Source: Paguma larvata (Eukaryota; Chordata; Mammalia; Carnivora; Viverridae). From it: a stretch of 64,000 nt of DNA. The stretch covers positions 74,683,312 to 74,747,311 of the forward strand of contig CM057826.1 of NCBI GenBank assembly GCA_030068075.1. Reading direction: 5' to 3'. The translations under genes and the position numbers were made by a program. Numbering within the stretch: position 1 is the stretch's first letter; each line of letters opens with the position of its first letter. Below, piece after piece: positions 58,214 to 64,000 of this stretch. The notes beneath the pieces were generated by a model. It was not told the DNA's origin and searched no databases. It was given only the letters and a program-made list of their open reading frames with translations.

Positions 58214-58846
58214 ATGTTGAACAACATAAGGAGTATACCTAAGCTTTGCCAATGAGATCAAGCCTCTGGGTCTAAATTACCTACACTCTGCAGTACCAAA
58301 TTAAACTTCAAAAAAGATTTCTCAAGTACCAACAGTCATCTTGGTGTAGCAGTGAAAACATGCTCTACAAATGTTCAGTGAAGAGTGTGTTGTGCTTTGT
58401 ATGTATCCAAACAAAAGGTAGGGATTTGTGCAAGTTGTCAAACGGAATATTTTATGTCAACATAAAGGAAAACTCTCTAATAATATTGGATACCCAATAA
58501 TGGAAGGAGATGTCTGAGAAGGGAGTGAAATACATATTCATAGAAATGTTCAAAATACTTACAAGAGATTATTGTGGAAAGAATCTCCATCAAATTAGGA
58601 GAGATGGCCTCTAAACAGACTTATAATTTGAGTTACTGTGATAACTCTTTATGACATCTCATGAGTGTGGACAGTATAGAATTATGTTTGATTTCAGTGC
58701 CAATTATGTTCTCGTTTGTACTTTTCATTTCAACTCTTCTGGGTACAACACTGAACTAATTGAAAAATTCTTTATATAGTTATAAAAATGGCTCACAGTA
58801 GGTGTTATTTCATTTTGTTTGAAGTTAAATAGTTTTCTTAGACTTT
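58214..58846. other. Unassigned noncoding sequence
   Basis: Nothing recognised. Confidence 0.4.
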
Positions 58847-59070
58847 TTTTCTTAGTATTTTTTAAGTTTATTTATTTTGAGAGAGACAGAGAGAGCACGT
58901 GAACACGTATGCACACTAAAAGGAGAGGGGCAGGGAGACAGAATCCCAAGCAGGCTCTGAGCTGTCAGTGCAGAGCCTTATGTGGGACTCTATCCCATGA
59001 ACTTCAAGCTTATGACCTGAGACCAGATCAAGAGTTGCATGTTTAACCAATTGAGCCACCCAGGTGCCCC
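58847..59070 (-). mobile_element. Feliform CAN-SINE, first of an adjacent pair
   Basis: Minus copy: T-rich tail, AGTTTATTTATTTTGAGAGA, GGCTCTGAGCTGTCAGTGCA, TTAACCAATTGAGCCACCCA and GGTGCCCC at 59063-59070. No clear TSD is visible on its left. Confidence 0.9.
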
Positions 59071-59083
59071 AAGTGAGGTGTTT

Positions 59084-59133
59084 GGTTTTTTGTTTTGTTT
59101 TGCTTTGTTTTGTTTAAGTTTATTTATTTTTAA

Positions 59134-59171
<38 letters not shown>

Positions 59172-59326
59172 AGAGGGAGAGAGAAAATGGGAGACAGAAT
59201 CCCAAGCAGGCTCTCCACTGTCAGTGCAGAGCCCAATGTGCAGCTTGAACTCAGGAACTGTGAGATCATGACCTGAGCAAAACCAAGAGTCGGATTCATA
59301 ACCAACTGAGCCATCCAGGCGCCCCC
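59084..59326 (-). mobile_element. Feliform CAN-SINE, second of the adjacent pair
   Basis: Minus copy with a (TTTTG)n-type tail at 59084-59110, a (GA)n body at about 59138-59170, GTGAGATCATGACCTGAGCA, and ACCAACTGAGCCATCCAGGC with GCGCCCCC. TSD AAGTGAGGTGTTT (59071-59083) and AAGTGAGGTTTT (59327-59338). Confidence 0.93.
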
Positions 59327-59439
59327 AAGTGAGGTTTTAATTTAGAGCTCAAGACATGTGTCAATGTTGACAAATTTTAATTTAAATGTAAAAAATTCCA
59401 ATTTTAATAAATAAATATCGTTTTAAACGTGAAAGAGAA

Positions 59440-62400
59440 AGGATAAAAGATGGTGGCATAAGGAAATCATGGATTTCACCTCCACCCATGGATATACCAG
59501 ACCTATACTTACAAACGGATCAGTTCTCTCTGAAAAAATATATAAAAACTAGATGAAACACTTCTCCACAACAAAGGATAAAAGGACCTCATCAACATGG
59601 GTAGGAGAGGCAGAGACAGGATCTTAGCACAAAATGTAATACCAAGTGTGGCAACATACAGTAGAGAGGAATCTTACCAGTCTAGCACTTCTGGAGGAGT
59701 GAGGGGTTAATGCTCTACATCAGACACCCCAGTCCTTGGGATCTACACCATAGAGATGAGCTCCCCAAAGCATCTGCCTGAGAAAACCAATAGGACTAAC
59801 TTCTCAGAGACCTAGAGAGCTAGAGGAAACTAAGATCCTCCTTTTATAAGACTCACATGCAGTCTCACTCACCCTGGGATACAGTGCAAAAGCACCAATT
59901 TGAAAAACACCTGTACTGTATGTGAAGGGGTCTCATTTGCTGGATGAGGTATATGCTTGAGGATCAGGGGAAAGTAGGGGATCTCTCTGGAGATGGAAGC
60001 TAGCAGATGCCTTCTGTGTACTCTCCATCTATCCTGCTACTCCTAGTGGCCCTTCTGGGATGCTATATCTACCACTGCCCACTGGGTTGGCAGGAGTGAG
60101 TGGTCACAACAATATCTCACTGCCCTGCTGAGGTTGGAGAGTTCAGGGAGTCATACAAATCCTCCACTCTGGCTGGGGAAGGCAAACACAGTCATGGCAT
60201 CCCCTGCTCCCAACCTGGGGCCAATGCATGTGTGCAGATGCATGTGCACTCTTGCCAGCAGCATCCAGGAGGCCTGAGGCTGCATTCAGTGAAAGCAATT
60301 TCCCTCTGCCTTTCTGGAGCCATTGATTGTGTCGGCCCCTCCAACTATACTCTCCAGATTACCTAGTAAAGCTGGCAGATGCATGCAAGCCACACAGGGA
60401 ATGTCCCTTGTTCACCTGGCCCTAGTGACCAAGGAGGCTGGCATTCCTGAGCTCCAAGTCACTGTGACAATTAGAAACATAGTTCTTGGCAGGCTAACAT
60501 CCCTCAGGCACTGCACAGATAACAGACTGCAACATAACCCCAGTCTTCCTGGGGGAATGCCTATTTATTAAACCTGGAGCTTCATCCTGAGGGGCAGACT
60601 TCAGGTTTCCCTCACATTCAGAGAATATGGAGTGGCTTGCAGAGAACATAAGCAGGATGACCTTATCTTTCTGCACCTCACTACAAGTGAACAAGACCTC
60701 TCGGGAAAGAGCTTGTGCATTTAACCGGAGCCTGCAGTTTGATCTGGGGGAAACTCCAGATCAAATGGGCTGGAGGTCAATAGAGATTATGATTGTGGTG
60801 CCACATAAAGTATTTGCATACTTTAAAAGCTGCTGTGTTAAATGAGATTCCTTCATTTGGATAACTGACAGGTCTTGGCCTACCTTCAACAATAGGGACT
60901 TATCAACAATATATCACACTGTTTAGACAACCACAGAGGTTAAAGAGACAACAAAGAACTAGGGCAAGGTTGAGCAAGAAGTTTTATCACCTACAAAAGG
61001 ATGTTCCTTTAAGACAGAATGAAGTAGCTATTTCACTTATTACACAGAAAGTCAAACATAATGTTGCTATAAACATCGGGATACATGTGCCCCTATGAAT
61101 CGGCACTCCTTTATCCTTCCTAATAGTGCTGTTGCTTGGTCTTAGGGTAACACTATTTTTAATTTTTTGAGGAACCTCCCTACCATTTTGAAGAGCAGCT
61201 TCACCAGTTGCTTCACCAGCATTCCCACCAACAGTGCAAGGGGGTCCCCATTTCTCCACATCTGTTGTTTCCTGAGTTGTTAATCTTAGCCACTCTGACC
61301 AGTGTGAGGTGGTATCTCAATATGGTTTTGATTTGTATTTCCTTGATGAACAGCGATGTTGAGTATTTTTTCATGTGTCTGTTTGCCATCTGGTTGTCTT
61401 CTTTGGAGAAGTGTCTATTCATGCCTTTTTGCCCATTTATTCACTGAATTATTTGTTTTTTGGATGTTGAGTTTGATAAGTTCTTTATAGATTTCGGATA
61501 CTAACCCTTTTTCTGATATGTCATTTGCAAATATCTTCTCCTATTTTGTCAGTTGCCTTTTACCTTTGTTGATTGTTTCCTTTGCTGTGCAGAAGCTTTT
61601 TATCTTGATGAATACCAACAGTTTCATTTTTGCTTTTATTTCCCTTGCCTTTGGAGACATGTCAAGCAAGAAGTTGCTGCTGTTGAGGTCAAAGAAATTG
61701 TTGCTTGCTTTCTCCTGTAGGGCTTTGATGGTTTCCTGTCCATATTAGGTCTTTCATCCATTTTGAGTTTATTTTTGTGTATGGTGTAAGACAGTGGTCT
61801 AGTTTCATTCTTCTGCATGTTGCTGTCCAGTTCTCCCACACCATTTGCTAAAGAGAGTGTCTTTTTTAATTGGATACTCTTTCTTGCTTTGTCAAAGATT
61901 AGTTGGCCATACATTTGTGGGTCCAATTCTGGGTTCTCTATTCAATTCCATTTATCTGTGTGTCTGTTTTTGTGCCAATACCATATTGTCTTGATGATTA
62001 CAGCTTTGTAGTACAGGCTAAAGTCTGGGATCATGATGCTTCCCACTTTGGTTTTCATTTTCAACAGTGCATTGGCTATTTCAGGTCTTTTGTGGGTCCA
62101 TACAAATTTTAGGATTGTTTGTTCTAGTTCTGAGGAGAATGCTGGAGCAATTTTGATTGGGATTTTATTAAATGTGTTGATGATTGCTTTGAATACTATT
62201 GACATTTTAACAATATTTATTATTGAAAAAGAATACATAGAGACTGAAAGTAAAGGATGGAAAAATAATCTCAATATTCTATGAAAATGGAGGGAAAAGA
62301 AAGCTGAAGTAGCAATGTAGACAAATTATAGCTTAAAACAAAGATTGTAACAAAAGACAAAGAAGGGCATTTCATAAGGATAATGGGAACAATCCAGCAA

Positions 62401-64000
62401 GAATATTTAACATTTACAAATATATATGTATCCAATATACAAGTACCAAAATATATAAAGCAAATACTAACATACCTAAAGGGGAAGGGAATACTAACAG
62501 CACTACAGTAATAGTAGGGACTTTAAAACACTATTTATATCAATGGCTACATCACCAGACAGAAATTCAATAAGGAAACAATGGCTTTAAATAACATATT
62601 GGACCAGATGGACTTAATGGATATATTCACATTACATCCAAAATCAGTAGAATACATATTCTTTTCAAGGGCACATGTAACATTCTCCAGGATAGTTCAC
62701 ATGTTAAGGGACAAAATAAACTTCAATAAATTCAAGAAGGTTGAAGTATCAACCATCACTTTTGACTACAACAGTATGAAACTAGAAATCGATTATAAAA
62801 CAACTTAAAGAAAAATATAAGATTCAACAACATGCTATTCAACAACCACTGGGTCTTCAAATAAATTTCAGGAAACATTTTTTAAAAAGAAAAGAAAAGA
62901 CCTAGAGACAAACAAAAACAGAAAAAAAAAAGAAATACTAAAATCAGGATGCATTAAAAATAGTCCTAAGAGCAAAGTTCACAACAATACAGGCCCATCT
63001 CAAGAAAAAAATAAATCTCAAATAATCTGATTTTATACCAAAAGTAGGTATAGAAAGAAGAACATACAAAGCCCAAAATTAGTAGAAGGAACAAAATAAT
63101 AAAGATCGGAATAGAAATAAATGAGACTAAAGACAAAACAGAAAAGAGCAATCAAAGTAAGAGCTGATCCTTTAAAAAGATAAGCGAAATTGACAAAACT
63201 ATAGCTGCACTCACCAAGGAGAGAGAGAGAGGACTCAAATAAATAAAATCAGACATTAAAGGGTTACAACCCATATCAGTAAAGCACAAAGGTCCTTAAG
63301 ACACTACTATGAATAACAATCTACAAGATATGGATGAATTCCTAGCAATGTATAATCTTCCAAGATTGAATCAGGAAGAAACAGGAAACCTGAAAAAATC
63401 TGATTACTAGTAAGTGATTTAATCAGAAATCAAAAATTTCCATCAAACAAAAGTCCAGGACCAGAAACTTCACTGGTGACTTCTACCAAACATTCCAAGA
63501 AAATGTAAGGCCTATTCTTTTCAAACCCTTCCAAAAAACTAAGGAGATGGGAATAATACCAAACTCATTTTATGAAACCAACTCTACACTGATGCTAAAA
63601 GCAGATGAGAACACCACAAGAAAAGAATATATAGTCCAATTTTTCTAATATAGATGCAAAAATTCTCCACAAAATATCAGCAAACTGAACTTAAAAATAA
63701 ATTAAAAGGATCACACACCATGATCATGTAGCGTTTATTCTAGGGAAGCAAGGATGGCTCTTGATTGATCTACAAATCAATTAACAGGATATACCACATT
63801 AACAAAACAAGATAAACATCATATGATCATTTCAATGGATGCAGAAAAGCCATATGAAAAATTCAACACCAATTCATGATAAAAATTTTCAACAAAGTAG
63901 GTATAAAGAGAATATACCCCACCATAATAAAGGTTATATATGATAAACCCACAGCTACTATCATACACAATGGCAAAAAGCTGAAAACTTTTCCTCTAAG
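59440..64000 (+). mobile_element. Old L1 LINE: 5' UTR, then ORF2 EN to RT, runs off the window
   Basis: The 5' UTR is at about 59440-61060, starting with 'GGATAAAAGATGGTGGCATAAGG' and containing AGCTGCTGTGTTAAATGAGATTC near 60828. ORF2 resumes at about 62232. Endonuclease-region landmarks are TTGTAACAAAAGACAAAGAAG near 62346 and CATATTCTTTTCAAGGGCACATG near 62656. The RT region has CAAAAGTCCAGGACCAGAAAC near 63449 (the PGPDGF-type motif, degraded), TCATTTCAATGGATGCAGAAAAG near 63829 (motif A, MDAEK), and ends near the KLKTFPL equivalent at 64000. Frames are broken throughout. ORF1 and the start of ORF2 are missing, replaced by the inverted fragment at 61062-62222. The YADD box would lie beyond the window. 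Confidence 0.75.
61062..62222 (-). mobile_element. Carnivore L1 ORF2 fragment, inverted, inside the old L1
   Basis: Minus-strand ORF2 from the segment equivalent to [12 protein letters not shown] (near 62220) through [28 protein letters not shown], a [20 protein letters not shown] segment (near 61420) and [11 protein letters not shown], to CIPMFIATL near 61064. It has no 3' UTR and no A tail. It is better preserved than the surrounding L1 (frames of 69, 96 and 110 codons survive) but has several stops. I see no TSD. Confidence 0.85.

Overview
This window is mammalian nuclear DNA from a carnivore, most likely a felid. The evidence is about 18 copies of a tRNA-derived SINE. Its head (GGCGCCTGGGTGGCTCAGTC), CT-rich body and AATAAA-rich tail are the Feliformia type of CAN-SINE (SINEC_Fc-like); the youngest copy is at 37.8 kb. 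Carnivore-type L1 3' ends support this. Nothing bacterial, plasmid or phage-like is present: no operons, no CRISPR, no replication origin.

I find no convincing host protein-coding exon, so this is an intergenic or deep intronic stretch. The long open frames fall into L1 ORF2 remnants, antisense readings of repeats, or chance AT-rich frames. The RNA-gene-like item is a tRNA-Ala(UGC) pseudogene at 49.97 kb. A weak candidate for a minus-strand terminal exon lies at 10.57-11.44 kb.

Layout. 0.6-2.0 kb: old L1, minus. 4.7-5.1 kb: MLT1-type LTR. 7.2-8.7 kb: an L2 interrupted by a SINE that is itself interrupted by a 5'-inverted young L1. 8.7-13 kb: mostly unassigned. 13.1-13.8 kb: L2. 15.6-15.9 kb: young truncated L1. 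16.1-18.9 kb: old L1, minus, split by an MLT1 LTR. 18.95-21.96 kb: old L1, plus, head-to-head with the previous one and split by a carnivore L1 3' end. 22-29 kb: SINEs, MIRs, MLT1-like LTRs, and a pair of SINEs in one target site at 28.0-28.4 kb. 29.9-31.0 kb: young 5'-inverted L1. 31-45 kb: scattered SINEs, MIR, L2, one old L1 3' end, an MLT1 LTR and a small inverted-repeat element. 47.3-47.9 kb: young 5'-inverted L1, minus. 50-54 kb: the tRNA-Ala pseudogene, SINEs and a second double-SINE target site. 54.4-57.2 kb: L2, a 90-bp tandem duplication and an old L1 3' UTR. 58-59.3 kb: SINEs including a third adjacent pair. 59.4-64 kb: an old plus-strand L1 running off the window, with an inverted ORF2 fragment replacing its ORF1 region.

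The main interest is the integration history. All four youngest L1 insertions keep target-site duplications (TSDs), and three of the four carry 5' inversions (twin priming). Two loci show three copies of one target sequence around two successive SINEs. I see no new biochemical system. Family names come from recalled consensus sequences, not a RepeatMasker run, and boundaries of old repeats are good to tens of bases.
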